DNA of 64,000 nt from Mangrovimonas sp. YM274 (GTDB lineage Bacteria; Bacteroidota; Bacteroidia; Flavobacteriales; Flavobacteriaceae). The stretch is taken from assembly GCF_030908385.1 (NCBI RefSeq), contig NZ_CP133091.1, forward strand, positions 2,971,501 through 3,035,500, read 5' to 3'. A program made the translations under genes and the position numbers. Shown here piece by piece: positions 53,089 to 62,935 of this stretch. How positions within the stretch are numbered: the first letter of the stretch is position 1; each line of letters starts with the position of its first letter. The notes under the pieces are model-generated. The model was not told the origin of the DNA and ran no database searches. It saw only the letters and a program-made list of their open reading frames with translations.

Positions 53089-54708
53089 TTATTTTCCATT
53101 GAAGAAAATCATAACTCCAACAACAATAACAACAACTAAGATGGATATCGCAATATCCACCCAGCTATAACTATTTTTATTGTTTGCTTTTTCTTCTTCA
53201 GAAATTGTAGAGAACGTAAGGTTTGCCACTTTTTCTTCTGAAGGAGCTTTGGTCAAGAAACTTACTGTAATGATCAAAAATACACAGAATAAGAAGAACC
53301 ATGCACCAAAGGTCAAGAAATTCATATTACCTAAGAAGAACAATACGCCATTTGGATCCATAGAACCTTTTACCAATTCCAACACAATTCTAATGGCTGC
53401 TACTATCAATCCAACAACAAGGGTAACATAGGCGCCCGTTCCGTTGATTCTCTTTGAGAAGATCCCCAATAAGAATACCGCTGTAATTGGAGGCGCAATA
53501 TAAGACTGTACACTTTGTAAATATTCATACAATACTCCAGAAATATTGGCCATAATAGGAATCCAAATTATTCCGATAATTACGATAAATACCGTTGCAA
53601 TTTGTCCAGTTTGCACCAATTTCTTTTCAGGTGTATTTGGTCTTAATTTCTTATAGATATCCACTGTAAATAAGGTAGAACAAGAGTTGAACACCGATGC
53701 CAAAGAACTCATCAAGGCCGCCAAAAGTCCCGCTGCTACCAATCCTCTTAAACCAGAAGGCAACAAGTTACTCATCAATACAGGGAAGGCCTGATCTGGA
53801 GTGTCCCAATGTAATTCTCCTCTCATTTTTAATGCCAAGGCAATAATCCCTGGAACCAAGAATAAGAATACAGGAAGTAATTTCAACAAAGCTCCAAAAA
53901 TAGTTCCTCGTCTACCCTCCTTAATGTTTTTAGCAGTCAAGGTTCTTTGAACAATATATTGGTCGGTACACCAATACCAAATCCCCACAATGGTACTTGT
54001 AATGAACAATGTTGGCCATGGAAAATCAGGATCTGTAGCAGGTCTCCACATGTTCAAGTACTCAGGAGATACGGTTTCAGCCATACTCTCCCAACCACCT
54101 ACGTGGTCCAAACCTATAAAGGTTAATGCTGCTGCACCAATCACCAATACAATGGCTTGTAAGGTTTCGGTATACACTACGGCACGCATTCCTCCTACAA
54201 CGGTATACAAACCTGTTAAGATTACCGTAGCCAAAGCTCCAGTCCAGAAATCAATTCCCAATAAGGCTGATACTACCACACCTCCTGCGTAAATGGTTAC
54301 CGAAATTTTGGTAAGCACATAAGCTGCAATGGAGAAAATGGACAAAATCCAACGTGAACGAGAATCGAAACGTTTTTCCAAGAACTCAGGCATGGTAAAC
54401 ACACCACTTCTGGCATAAAAGGGTAAGAATACCCATCCGAGAATCAATACCACCCAGGCTTGAATCTCGTAAATAAGCATTGGTAATTTATTTCCTGCTC
54501 CAGCTCCTGCCAATCCTACAACGTGTTCTGACCCGATGTTGGAAGCAAAAATAGACGCTCCAACCACAAACCATCCCACATTTCTTCCTGCAAGGAAATA
54601 GTCTTCTGTATTATTTTGTTTTTTTCTGATGATCCAAACAGCAATTCCTACCAATACCAGAAAATATACCCCAATAAATATCCAATCTAAAGTATCTAAT
54701 GTCTTCAT
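53089..54708 (-). CDS. Sodium/solute symporter (SSS family, sugar type)
   Basis: 539 residues with about fourteen helices. SSS signatures: NTEDYFLAGRNVGWFVVGASIFASNIGSEHVVGLAGAGA, GGMRAVVYTETLQ, WYWCTDQYIVQRTLTAKNIKEGRRG, GLRGLVAAGLLAALMSSLASVFNSCSTLFTVDIYK. Most like SglT-type sodium/sugar cotransporters. Last gene of araB-D-A-galM-SSS; likely imports arabinose or arabinosides with sodium. Confidence 0.93.
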   Translation of the reverse strand: MKTLDTLDWIFIGVYFLVLVGIAVWIIRKKQNNTEDYFLAGRNVGWFVVGASIFASNIGSEHVVGLAGAGAGNKLPMLIYEIQAWVVLILGWVFLPFYARSGVFTMPEFLEKRFDSRSRWILSIFSIAAYVLTKISVTIYAGGVVVSALLGIDFWTGALATVILTGLYTVVGGMRAVVYTETLQAIVLVIGAAALTFIGLDHVGGWESMAETVSPEYLNMWRPATDPDFPWPTLFITSTIVGIWYWCTDQYIVQRTLTAKNIKEGRRGTIFGALLKLLPVFLFLVPGIIALALKMRGELHWDTPDQAFPVLMSNLLPSGLRGLVAAGLLAALMSSLASVFNSCSTLFTVDIYKKLRPNTPEKKLVQTGQIATVFIVIIGIIWIPIMANISGVLYEYLQSVQSYIAPPITAVFLLGIFSKRINGTGAYVTLVVGLIVAAIRIVLELVKGSMDPNGVLFFLGNMNFLTFGAWFFLFCVFLIITVSFLTKAPSEEKVANLTFSTISEEEKANNKNSYSWVDIAISILVVVIVVGVMIFFNGK

Positions 54709-54717
54709 CTGTTCTTC

Positions 54718-55896
54718 TTATTTAGTTGAAAATTTATAAATGGTCGTTGTTGTATACGTTTCTTTTGGTTGCAAAACCGTAGAAGGAAACTCAGGTTGAT
54801 TAGGAGAATCTGGGTAATGTTGTGTTTCTAAACAAAATCCTGTTCTATGTCCATAAGTACCTCCATTTGGCATTGGCAACGTGCCATCCAAAAAGTTCCC
54901 GGTGTAGAATTGCATTCCAGGTTCATCGGTAAACACTTCCATAAAACGTCCACTAGTAGCATCAAAAGCAGAACCTACTTTTCTTAAGCTTCCAGCTTCT
55001 CCGTTCAATATCCAACAATGATCGTAACCTTTTCCTAGAGTCAATTGCTCATTATCTACTTCAATATCTTTTCCTACAGTTTTCGCAGTTCTGAAATCGA
55101 AAGGTGTTCCTTCCACTTTTCTGATTTCTCCTGTTGGAATCAAGGTAGCATCTACCGGTAAAAATGTATCGGCATCCAATATCACTTCATGGTCTAAAAT
55201 AGATTTTGAAAAATCTCCCGACAGGTTAAAGTAACTGTGCTGGGTTAAATTCACCACCGTAGTTTTGTTGGTAGTGGCTTTATAGGAAACCTTCAACTCA
55301 TTATCTTTGGTCAACACATACGTTACGGTCACGTTCAAATCTCCTGGATAACCTTCTTCTCCATTCTTGCTCAAATAATTCAATCTCAATGTTGAATCCT
55401 CTTCGCCTTCAATAGCCTCCGCTTTCCATACTACGCGATCGAAACCATCCACACCACCATGCAAGTGGTTTGGTCCATCGTTGGTTGCCAAGGTATATTC
55501 TTCTCCTTCCAAAGTGAATTTTCCTTTGGCAATTCGATTTCCGTAGCGTCCGATCAACGCACCAAAGAATGGGTTATCTGTCAAGTAATCCTCTAACTTA
55601 TCAAACCCAAGTATGACATTCTCAAACGCTCCTTGCTTATTAGGTACTTTCAGGGAAGTAATCCTTCCACCATAAGTTATTACCTGCATTTCTACCCCGT
55701 TATGGTTCTTCAAGGTGAATTTCTCTACCTCTTGACCATCTGGCATCGTGCCAAATATTTCCTTATCAATTGTTAATTTCTCTTTCACTGGAATTGTTGT
55801 TTCTGATTCTTCCTTTTTTTCATTTTTACACTGAATATTACTCAAAGTTAACAGCAACATTAGTGCATAAAACAAGGAACGTTTTAGAATCTTCAT
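54718..55896 (-). CDS. galM: Aldose 1-epimerase, lipoprotein
   Basis: 392 residues. N-terminal signal with lipobox SNIQC (Cys23), then galactose-mutarotase fold: VITYGGRITSLKVPN, GRYGNRIAKGKF, NDGPNHLHGGVDGFDRVVW, LTQHSYFNLSG, GKGYDHCWIL and FCLETQHYPDSPNQPEFP with the catalytic His and Glu. Exported mutarotase that equilibrates sugar anomers before transport. It lies in the ara operon, 33 bp after araA and 9 bp before the symporter. Confidence 0.93.
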   Translation of the reverse strand: MKILKRSLFYALMLLLTLSNIQCKNEKKEESETTIPVKEKLTIDKEIFGTMPDGQEVEKFTLKNHNGVEMQVITYGGRITSLKVPNKQGAFENVILGFDKLEDYLTDNPFFGALIGRYGNRIAKGKFTLEGEEYTLATNDGPNHLHGGVDGFDRVVWKAEAIEGEEDSTLRLNYLSKNGEEGYPGDLNVTVTYVLTKDNELKVSYKATTNKTTVVNLTQHSYFNLSGDFSKSILDHEVILDADTFLPVDATLIPTGEIRKVEGTPFDFRTAKTVGKDIEVDNEQLTLGKGYDHCWILNGEAGSLRKVGSAFDATSGRFMEVFTDEPGMQFYTGNFLDGTLPMPNGGTYGHRTGFCLETQHYPDSPNQPEFPSTVLQPKETYTTTTIYKFSTK

Positions 55897-55929
55897 GTTT
55901 AATTAATTTTAGTTAGTCCTAACCTACCA

Positions 55930-57420
55930 TTATCTATAGTAGGCCTCATTGGTATGTATGGTATTTTTAAAATCCCTGATGGTTGTATGTTCATCAATCA
56001 CCAAAGATTCGATACCTGCAATTTCGGCAAAATCTTCCAATTGCTCAACCGATACATTTTCACTGTAACAAGTATGGTGTGCTCCACCTCCTAAAATCCA
56101 AGCAGTACAAGCTGTTTCGAAATCAGGTAATGGTTTCCACATAATTCTTGCTACCGGCAATTTAGGCAAGGCTTCTTTTACTTCTTCACCAACTGTTTTA
56201 TTGATTAACAATCTGAAACGGTTTCCAAAGTCCATTAAACCAGCAACCAAAGAATCGCCTGCTCTACCATTAAATACCAAACGTACAGGATCTGCTTTTC
56301 CACCAATTCCTAAAGGATGTACTTCACAAGAAGGTTTTGAAGCCGCCAATACAGGATCTACTTCCAACATGTGCGATCCTAAAATTCTAGGTTCTTTAGG
56401 GTCTAGGTGGTAAGTGTAGTCTTCCATAAAGGCATTTCCACCTTCCAATCCAGCTCCCATAACCTTCATAGCACGTACCAAAGCAGCCGTTTTCCAGTCA
56501 CCTTCTCCTGCGAAGGAATATCCCTTTTGCATCAAACGTTGTACAGCAATACCTGGCAATTGTACCATTCCGTGTAAATCTTCAAACGTATCTGTGAATC
56601 CTTTAAACCCACCATCAACCAAGAACTTCTCAAGTCCTAATTCAATGCGAGCTGCTTCAATTAAAGACTGTCTATTCTCTCCGCCTTCCAACAAGGAATC
56701 AACCATGTTATAAGAACTTTCATATTCCTTAACCAATTCAGCAATAGCCTGGTCAGACACTCCATTGATAACTTCTACTAAATCACCAACAGCATAAGTG
56801 TTCACTGAAAAACCGAATTTAGTTTCCGCTTCTACTTTATCACCGTCGGTTACGGCAACAAAACGCATGTTGTCTCCAAAACGAGCAAACTTAGCACCTT
56901 GCCAATCGTCCCATCCTGCAGCTACACGAGTCCAATCTCCAATTTTCTTTTGAACAGATTCTTGAGACCAGTGACCAACCACTACTTTTCTGTTTTTACG
57001 CAATCTACTTACTATAAATCCAAACTCACGGTCACCGTGGGCAGCTTGGTTTAGGTTCATAAAGTCCATATCGATGGAATCCCAAGGAATGTCTCTGTTG
57101 AATTGCGTATGTAAATGACACAAAGGTTTTTGAAGTGCGGTTAACCCACGAATCCACATTTTAGCTGGTGAAAACGTGTGCATCCAAGTAATAATCCCGA
57201 TACAGTTCGCCTCTTGGTTAGCTGCGGTTAAGGTTTCGTAAATTTCTTCGGTAGTCTTCACCGTAGGCTTGAAAACTACTTTTACAGGAATTTGTTGAGA
57301 TGCGTTCAAAGCTTCAACAATTTCCAAAGAGTTTTTGGCCACTTGTTCTAATGTTTCTGGACCGTATAGATGTTGGCTTCCTGTAATGAACCAAACTTCC
57401 TTTTGTGATATATCAATCAT
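55930..57420 (-). CDS. araA: L-arabinose isomerase
   Basis: 496 residues, full length. [16 protein letters not shown] start, [14 protein letters not shown], and metal/catalytic residues in [35 protein letters not shown] and [10 protein letters not shown]. Converts L-arabinose to L-ribulose in the cytoplasm. It lies 15 bp after araD. Confidence 0.98.
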   Translation of the reverse strand: MIDISQKEVWFITGSQHLYGPETLEQVAKNSLEIVEALNASQQIPVKVVFKPTVKTTEEIYETLTAANQEANCIGIITWMHTFSPAKMWIRGLTALQKPLCHLHTQFNRDIPWDSIDMDFMNLNQAAHGDREFGFIVSRLRKNRKVVVGHWSQESVQKKIGDWTRVAAGWDDWQGAKFARFGDNMRFVAVTDGDKVEAETKFGFSVNTYAVGDLVEVINGVSDQAIAELVKEYESSYNMVDSLLEGGENRQSLIEAARIELGLEKFLVDGGFKGFTDTFEDLHGMVQLPGIAVQRLMQKGYSFAGEGDWKTAALVRAMKVMGAGLEGGNAFMEDYTYHLDPKEPRILGSHMLEVDPVLAASKPSCEVHPLGIGGKADPVRLVFNGRAGDSLVAGLMDFGNRFRLLINKTVGEEVKEALPKLPVARIMWKPLPDFETACTAWILGGGAHHTCYSENVSVEQLEDFAEIAGIESLVIDEHTTIRDFKNTIHTNEAYYR

Positions 57421-57435
57421 AATTCTGTGTATTAA

Positions 57436-58137
57436 TTATTGACCGTAATAGGCATTTTTACCGTGCTTACGCTCGTAGTGTTTTTTTATTAATGAATCTT
57501 TTAATCTTGGTGCACTTGGGTTGATTTGAAGTGTTAAATAGGCCATTTCTGCCACCACTTCAAGCACCTTACTGTTATATACTGCCTTAGCTGCATCTTT
57601 ACCCCAAGTAAATGGACCATGGTTTCCAATAAGTACCATTTCCACTTCTTGATGCGAAATGTTTTTATCCTTGAAACAGTTCAAAATTTGAATCCCCGTG
57701 TTGTGCTCATAATTTCCTTCAATAAGGTCGTCGCTCATAGGTGGTGCACAAGGAATATCGGCTGTTAAATGATCGGCGTGGGTGGTTCCAAAAATAGGAA
57801 TGTCTCTTTGCGCCTGTGCCCATGATACCGAATACGTAGCATGCGTGTGGGCAATCCCTCCGATGTCATCCCAATTTTTATACAAGAAGGAATGCGTTTT
57901 GGTATCGGAAGACGGTCTCATAGTTCCTTCCACAATAGTGTTGTCGTAATCCAAGATCACGATATCTTCAGGCTTCAAAATTTCATACGGCACGCCACTT
58001 GGCTTAATGGCAAATACGCCATTGGCTCTGTCTACAGCACTTACATTTCCGAAAGTGTACACTACAAGGTTCAAGGCATTCAATTGCATGTTTGCCTCGT
58101 AACATTCTTCTTTTAAAGATTTGTACTTAGAACTCAT
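57436..58137 (-). CDS. araD: L-ribulose-5-phosphate 4-epimerase
   Basis: 233 residues, class II aldolase/epimerase fold. Substrate-binding NVSAVDRANGVFAIKPSGVPY, metal ligands in IGGIAHTHATYSVSWAQAQ, GTTHADH and IGNHGPFTWGKD. Converts L-ribulose 5-phosphate to D-xylulose 5-phosphate. Its start abuts the araB stop with 1-bp overlap. Confidence 0.97.
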   Translation of the reverse strand: MSSKYKSLKEECYEANMQLNALNLVVYTFGNVSAVDRANGVFAIKPSGVPYEILKPEDIVILDYDNTIVEGTMRPSSDTKTHSFLYKNWDDIGGIAHTHATYSVSWAQAQRDIPIFGTTHADHLTADIPCAPPMSDDLIEGNYEHNTGIQILNCFKDKNISHQEVEMVLIGNHGPFTWGKDAAKAVYNSKVLEVVAEMAYLTLQINPSAPRLKDSLIKKHYERKHGKNAYYGQ

Positions 58138-59813
58138 TACTTTTTGGATTTAATGTTAGTTTCAACAAAGGTTGCCAATGTTTTGTAGGCCTCCATATAA
58201 TTGGCATACACCTTCACTTGTTCTGTTTGCGGGAAATATTCTGCTTCAAAGTCACTTCCCATGACTTTGCTGGCTTCAATTACGTTTGGATACAAACCTG
58301 CTGCTACAGCGGCATAAATGGCAGCCCCCAAAGCTGGTGCTTGGTCTGATTCCGCCACTTTAATAGGCATGTTTAATACGTTGGCCAAAGTTTGCATGAT
58401 GAAAGGCGACTTTCTTGCCACGCCTCCAATTCCGATAACAGATTCTATTTTCACGCCTTCACTTTCAAAACGATCCACGATCATTTTGGAACCAAAACAA
58501 ATAGAATTCACCAAAGCCTTGAAGATATGAGGCGCTTTTGTTCCCAATGAAATTCCAGAGATGGCACTTTTCAACTCTTGGTTGGCATCTGGCGTTCTTC
58601 TTCCGTTTACCCAATCCAATGCAATTGGAATAGCTTCTGAAATTGGAATTCTCTCTGCCTGCTCCGCCAAAGTACGAATGAACTTAGCTTCAACTTCTTC
58701 ACTTAAAGCAGTCTTTTGCTCATCTGTCAAAACTTTTGAAGTCAACACTAGATTTTCAATAGGCCAAGACAACACATCCTTGAACCAAGCCAAGACATCC
58801 CCAAAGGCAGACTGACCTGCTTCCAAACCAATCATGCCAGGAATCACAGATCCATCTACTTGTCCACAAATTCCTTTTACACAGTTATCCCCAATCACTT
58901 CACGAGGTGATACCATAATATCGCAAGTAGAGGTTCCCATAACGCGTACCAACGCATTATTGTCAACCTTAGCTCCCACCGCACCAGAGTGTGCATCGAA
59001 AGTACCCACAGCAATTACTGTTTTAGTTGACAGACCTAATTTAGCGGCCCACTCTTCATTAAGGTGACCAGCAATATCATCGGACGTAAAGGTTTCTGTA
59101 TATAAATTATCTTTTAAATCGGCTAAATATGGATCCAATTGCCCTAAGAATTCCTTAGCAGGCAATCCTCCCCAACTCTCATGCCACATAGCTTTATGTC
59201 CTGCAGCACAACGGCTTCTTTTAAACGTATTTAAATCTTTGTTATCGGCTAGTAAGTAAGTGATATAGTCACAATGCTCCATCCAAGTGTAAGCCTGCTC
59301 TTTTACAGCCTTATCCTCTCTGGCAATATGTAATATTTTTGCCCAAAACCATTCAGAAGAATAAATTCCTCCTTCAAATTTGGTGTAATCTTCACCGCCC
59401 CAAGTTCTGGCCAGTTCGTTGATTTCATTCGCCTCTGCAACAGAGGTATGGTCTTTCCAAAGTACCATCATGGCATTTGGATTTTCTGTGAACCCTTCCA
59501 CCAAAGCCAATGGTGTCCCTTCTGCGGTTAATGGCATTGGGGATGACCCCGTGGTATCGATACAAATTCCCACTACCGCTTCCGGGTTCACATCGCTTTG
59601 CTGCATTACCGAAGTAATGGTATGTTGTAACCCTTCAATATGATCTAGAGGGTGTTGTCTGAACTGGTTAATACCAGCGTTACAATATTTTTGTTCCTTC
59701 CAACGTGGATACCAAAATACTTCAGATGCCAATTCGGCACCATTTTGAGTATCAATCAAGACGGCACGAACAGAATCTGAACCATAATCTAAACCTATGA
59801 CATATGTTTTCAT
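58137..59813 (-). CDS. araB: Ribulokinase
   Basis: 558 residues, FGGY carbohydrate kinase. IGLDYGSDSVRAVLIDTQNGAEL, GICIDTTGSSPMPL, FDAHSGAVGAKV, MGTSTCDIM and IGIGGVARKSPFIMQTLANVLN. Phosphorylates L-ribulose. First gene of araB-D-A-galM-SSS; a TATCTTTG promoter element and a palindromic operator lie immediately upstream. Confidence 0.97.
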   Translation of the reverse strand: MKTYVIGLDYGSDSVRAVLIDTQNGAELASEVFWYPRWKEQKYCNAGINQFRQHPLDHIEGLQHTITSVMQQSDVNPEAVVGICIDTTGSSPMPLTAEGTPLALVEGFTENPNAMMVLWKDHTSVAEANEINELARTWGGEDYTKFEGGIYSSEWFWAKILHIAREDKAVKEQAYTWMEHCDYITYLLADNKDLNTFKRSRCAAGHKAMWHESWGGLPAKEFLGQLDPYLADLKDNLYTETFTSDDIAGHLNEEWAAKLGLSTKTVIAVGTFDAHSGAVGAKVDNNALVRVMGTSTCDIMVSPREVIGDNCVKGICGQVDGSVIPGMIGLEAGQSAFGDVLAWFKDVLSWPIENLVLTSKVLTDEQKTALSEEVEAKFIRTLAEQAERIPISEAIPIALDWVNGRRTPDANQELKSAISGISLGTKAPHIFKALVNSICFGSKMIVDRFESEGVKIESVIGIGGVARKSPFIMQTLANVLNMPIKVAESDQAPALGAAIYAAVAAGLYPNVIEASKVMGSDFEAEYFPQTEQVKVYANYMEAYKTLATFVETNIKSKK

Positions 59814-59839
59814 CTTTCCTAATTTAGTATTGCTGTATA

Positions 59840-59847
59840 CAAAGATA
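59840..59847 (-). promoter_or_regulatory. -7 element of the araB operon
   Basis: Minus-strand TATCTTTG, exact TAnnTTTG, about 26 bp before the araB ATG. The expected -33 position is occupied by the palindrome at 59864-59882. An 8-bp palindrome TGTATACA covers 59834-59841 at the expected transcription start. Confidence 0.68.
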
Positions 59848-59863
59848 CGCTTTAGATTAAATT

Positions 59864-59882
59864 AAGTGTATTTTATACACTT
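59864..59882. promoter_or_regulatory. Palindromic operator of the arabinose operon
   Basis: AAGTGTAT-TTT-ATACACTT: perfect 8-bp inverted repeat with 3-bp spacer, overlapping the last codons and stop of the GH51 gene and the -33 region of the araB promoter. Confidence 0.65.
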
Positions 59883-61912
59883 TTAAATTTTACTTTTAAC
59901 ACATATAAAGAACTAGGTTCCAATTCCATTTCAATCTGTCCGTTCTTTAATTCAATTTCTATAGTTTTTGGGCTTATTGCTTTTGGAGCATCAAAGGAAT
60001 TACTTCGTGTTCTATCTTCATTTTGCAGAACAATCACAGTTCCCTTTTGTTCTAAAGTAGTATCCCCCATATTTAGTGAAATGCTCCTTCCTTCTTCAGC
60101 CGCATTCACTAATTTCACAATCAGCTCCTTTGTATTGACATCCTTTACGGCTGAGGCATACAATTGCTCTTGGCCAGTTAGCGGTTGTCCATCCTTGGTG
60201 ATTTGTAACAAATCCGTTCCTGGATTATTGGCATATAACTTCTGCACATAATAATTAGGTGTTCCGTAAGCTTCCAAATTGTTAAACCAAATCATATCCG
60301 GAGCCCATTGGTAAGCATCTATATGTGCCATTAAAGGAGCATACGATGTTAATTGCACCACATCGGCATTCCGTTCCAATCCTGTCATGAATGCCGCTTC
60401 AGAAAGTGCTGCCAACCAATTATTCTCTTTAGGACCGTCTTCAACGTCTTTGGGATGTGCGGCATACTCTCCAGCAAAGACTTTTGGGCCATTCCGGTCA
60501 TAACTGTCATATCTGTTGGCGTTTTCCAAAAACCATTCAGGAGAACGATAGTAATGCTCATCAACAATCTCGGCATCCATTTTCTTAAGTTCTTCCCAAC
60601 CATATTCAAATTGGTCCCCATCGGGAAATGGTCCACTACCAGATACTATAATAATCTCAGGATATTTAGCTTTTATAGCCTGATGAAACACCTTGTAACG
60701 CTCAATATAAGCAGGTCCCCATTGTTCATTCCCTACCCCAATATATTTTAAGTTGAAAGGCTCTGGATGCCCCATATCGGCACGTAGTTTTCCCCAAGTT
60801 GTAGCGGTACTTCCATTGGCAAATTCTATTAAATCAAGAGCGTCTTGAACATAAGGATCCAAATCTTCCATTGGTACCAACTCCCCCGTGTTGAACTGAC
60901 AAGCAATTCCGCAACTCAAAATAGGAAGCGGCTCAGCACCCAAATCTTCCGATAGTTGGAAATATTCAAAAAAGCCAACTCCAAAGCTTTGGTAATAATC
61001 TGGCGCCGGTTTATGCGCGAACTCCGTATTCCAACGGTTCACCAAAATTTCTCGGTCTTCTATATCTCCAACAGTTTTTTTCCATTGGTAGCGTCTTTCC
61101 AAAGTTCTCCCTTCAACAATGCAGCCACCAGGAAACCTTAAAAATCCAGGATTTAAACCATCCAATAACTCAACGATATCCTTTCGTAAACCTTTCTTTC
61201 TACCTTTCCAAGTATCTTCGGGAAACAAGGAAATCATATCCAAATCAATAACGCCTGTACCTTCAAACGTGATTTTTAGCTGGGCTTTCATTTGGGTTTG
61301 ATTGGCAGCCAATTGGGCCTCGTAGTTCGTCCACGAAGTTCCTTTCGGGACAATGCTAGTTTCCCCTAAAACTTGGTTTAGGGAGTCTATAAACTGAAAC
61401 CGAATTTTTTGAATATCCCCACTTACCATTTTCGCATCCAAGGTCAGGTTGTATTGAGCATCCTTTTTAATACCCATACCTCTAAACCCTTCATTGAGCA
61501 ATTCGTAGTTTGGCCCTTTCACCTCCACACGAGCATAGGTATGATTGGTATTTTCTCCTGTATACTTAATTGGACTTAAATACCCTGATTCCGTATTATG
61601 ACTATGCGTATTACTATTAGGCTCCTTCCAGCCCATTTTTGGGTTTAAGAATTCAAACGAACGGTTTTTTACCATTTCCGCATAAAGCCCCCCATCAGCG
61701 GCAAAGTTGATGTCCTCAAAAAAGATCCCGTACATGGTAGGTTGAATTTTGACACCAGTATCTTTTAAATCGACTACCAGATGCGTAATTTCTTTTGAAG
61801 CGATATTTGTTTTGGAAATAGACTGTTCCTCTGTCGTTTCATTTTTGCAACCAGTTATGCCTCCAAACATCATGGCAGTTAACAAGGAATATGTTATAAA
61901 TGGTCGTTTCAT
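59873..61912 (-). CDS. GH51 alpha-L-arabinofuranosidase, lipoprotein
   Basis: 679 residues. Lipobox GITGC (Cys22). Carbohydrate-binding/jelly-roll N-terminal part (NFAADGGLYAEMVKNRSFEF), TIM barrel with the acid/base Glu in YIGVGNEQWGP and nucleophile Glu in KVFAGEYAAHP, and C-terminal beta-domain. Removes terminal arabinofuranose from arabinan or arabinoxylan oligosaccharides outside the cytoplasm. It lies 10 bp after the GH43 gene, same transcript. Confidence 0.95.
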   Translation of the reverse strand: MKRPFITYSLLTAMMFGGITGCKNETTEEQSISKTNIASKEITHLVVDLKDTGVKIQPTMYGIFFEDINFAADGGLYAEMVKNRSFEFLNPKMGWKEPNSNTHSHNTESGYLSPIKYTGENTNHTYARVEVKGPNYELLNEGFRGMGIKKDAQYNLTLDAKMVSGDIQKIRFQFIDSLNQVLGETSIVPKGTSWTNYEAQLAANQTQMKAQLKITFEGTGVIDLDMISLFPEDTWKGRKKGLRKDIVELLDGLNPGFLRFPGGCIVEGRTLERRYQWKKTVGDIEDREILVNRWNTEFAHKPAPDYYQSFGVGFFEYFQLSEDLGAEPLPILSCGIACQFNTGELVPMEDLDPYVQDALDLIEFANGSTATTWGKLRADMGHPEPFNLKYIGVGNEQWGPAYIERYKVFHQAIKAKYPEIIIVSGSGPFPDGDQFEYGWEELKKMDAEIVDEHYYRSPEWFLENANRYDSYDRNGPKVFAGEYAAHPKDVEDGPKENNWLAALSEAAFMTGLERNADVVQLTSYAPLMAHIDAYQWAPDMIWFNNLEAYGTPNYYVQKLYANNPGTDLLQITKDGQPLTGQEQLYASAVKDVNTKELIVKLVNAAEEGRSISLNMGDTTLEQKGTVIVLQNEDRTRSNSFDAPKAISPKTIEIELKNGQIEMELEPSSLYVLKVKFKSV

Positions 61913-61922
61913 TCAAATATTA

Positions 61923-62933
61923 TTAAAACAATTCAAAAAGAGGCTTCCCTTTTTCATCAAATTTCACCTCCAACATTCTAGCATGTCGGTTTGGATCGTA
62001 TAGTGGATCAGCAACAATCTCCTCCAAAGGCCTGGTATCAGTTTTTGGAACCACTGCTGGATCACCAACTGCATTTTCATAATCTCTTGCGTGATAAATG
62101 CACAGCGGTGTTGTATCATTTTCTGCCACGGTAAAGCAATTATGTCCTGGGCCAAAAATTTTCTTATCGTAATTGGTCTCCAATACCGGATATCTGGTTT
62201 TTGTCCATGAATTTCTATCTAGTAAATCGGCAGTTTCATCCGCTTCCATATAGCCCATACAATAACAGGCTCCTGTGGCACTAGCCGAAAAGGTGATAAA
62301 TATTTTACCATTGTGTTTTAAAACTGCTGGACCTTCATTCACCCAAAAGCCGATACGCTCCCAATCGTAATCTGGCGTGGTCAGCATGAACTGGGATGTT
62401 TTAAGTTTGATTGGCGATTCCATTTCTGCCAAATACAAATTGGACGCCGCAAATTGACCTCCTGTTTTTTCAGCCCAACAGAAATAACGCCTGCCATTAT
62501 TTTCAAACACAGTACCATCCAATGAAAAGTCGATGAATGATTTTTCGTCACCATCGGCAGCTTGCATCATCCCCAACTCAATCCATTCATCCTTAAGAGG
62601 GTCTTCTCCTGTACATTCTAAAACATAAGGTCGTAATGCCCAGATATCCTCCTCTTCACTAGCCGCAAAATATACATACCATTTACCGTCCAAATAATGA
62701 ATCTCAGGCGCCCAGATATGACGGCTCATTGGCCCGCTTTCATGCTTGAACCAAACATCAAAGGTTTCGGCATTCGGCAGTTCAGCAATTGTTTTCGCTC
62801 TTCTCAGTTCAATACGATCATAGGTTGGCACAGACCCCGTGAAATAGTAATAACCATCAATGTGCTTATAAATAAACGGATCGGCACGTTGTTCTACAAT
62901 CGGTGCATTTTTTTCAGAACTCTCCATCTTCAT
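61923..62933 (-). CDS. GH43 arabinofuranosidase/arabinanase-like enzyme, cytoplasmic
   Basis: 336 residues with no signal peptide or lipobox. Five-bladed propeller signs: RADPFIYKHIDGYYYFTGS (catalytic Asp), HIWAPEIHYLDGKWYVYFAAS, DFSLDGTVFENNGRRY (pKa-modulating Asp), FWVNEGPAVLKHNG (acid Glu), GPGHNCFTVAEND. Resembles exo-alpha-1,5-L-arabinofuranosidases of the GH43_26 type. Likely splits imported arabino-oligosaccharides inside the cell, next to the GPH transporter gene (2-bp gap). Confidence 0.88.
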   Translation of the reverse strand: MKMESSEKNAPIVEQRADPFIYKHIDGYYYFTGSVPTYDRIELRRAKTIAELPNAETFDVWFKHESGPMSRHIWAPEIHYLDGKWYVYFAASEEEDIWALRPYVLECTGEDPLKDEWIELGMMQAADGDEKSFIDFSLDGTVFENNGRRYFCWAEKTGGQFAASNLYLAEMESPIKLKTSQFMLTTPDYDWERIGFWVNEGPAVLKHNGKIFITFSASATGACYCMGYMEADETADLLDRNSWTKTRYPVLETNYDKKIFGPGHNCFTVAENDTTPLCIYHARDYENAVGDPAVVPKTDTRPLEEIVADPLYDPNRHARMLEVKFDEKGKPLFELF

Positions 62934-62935
62934 TG

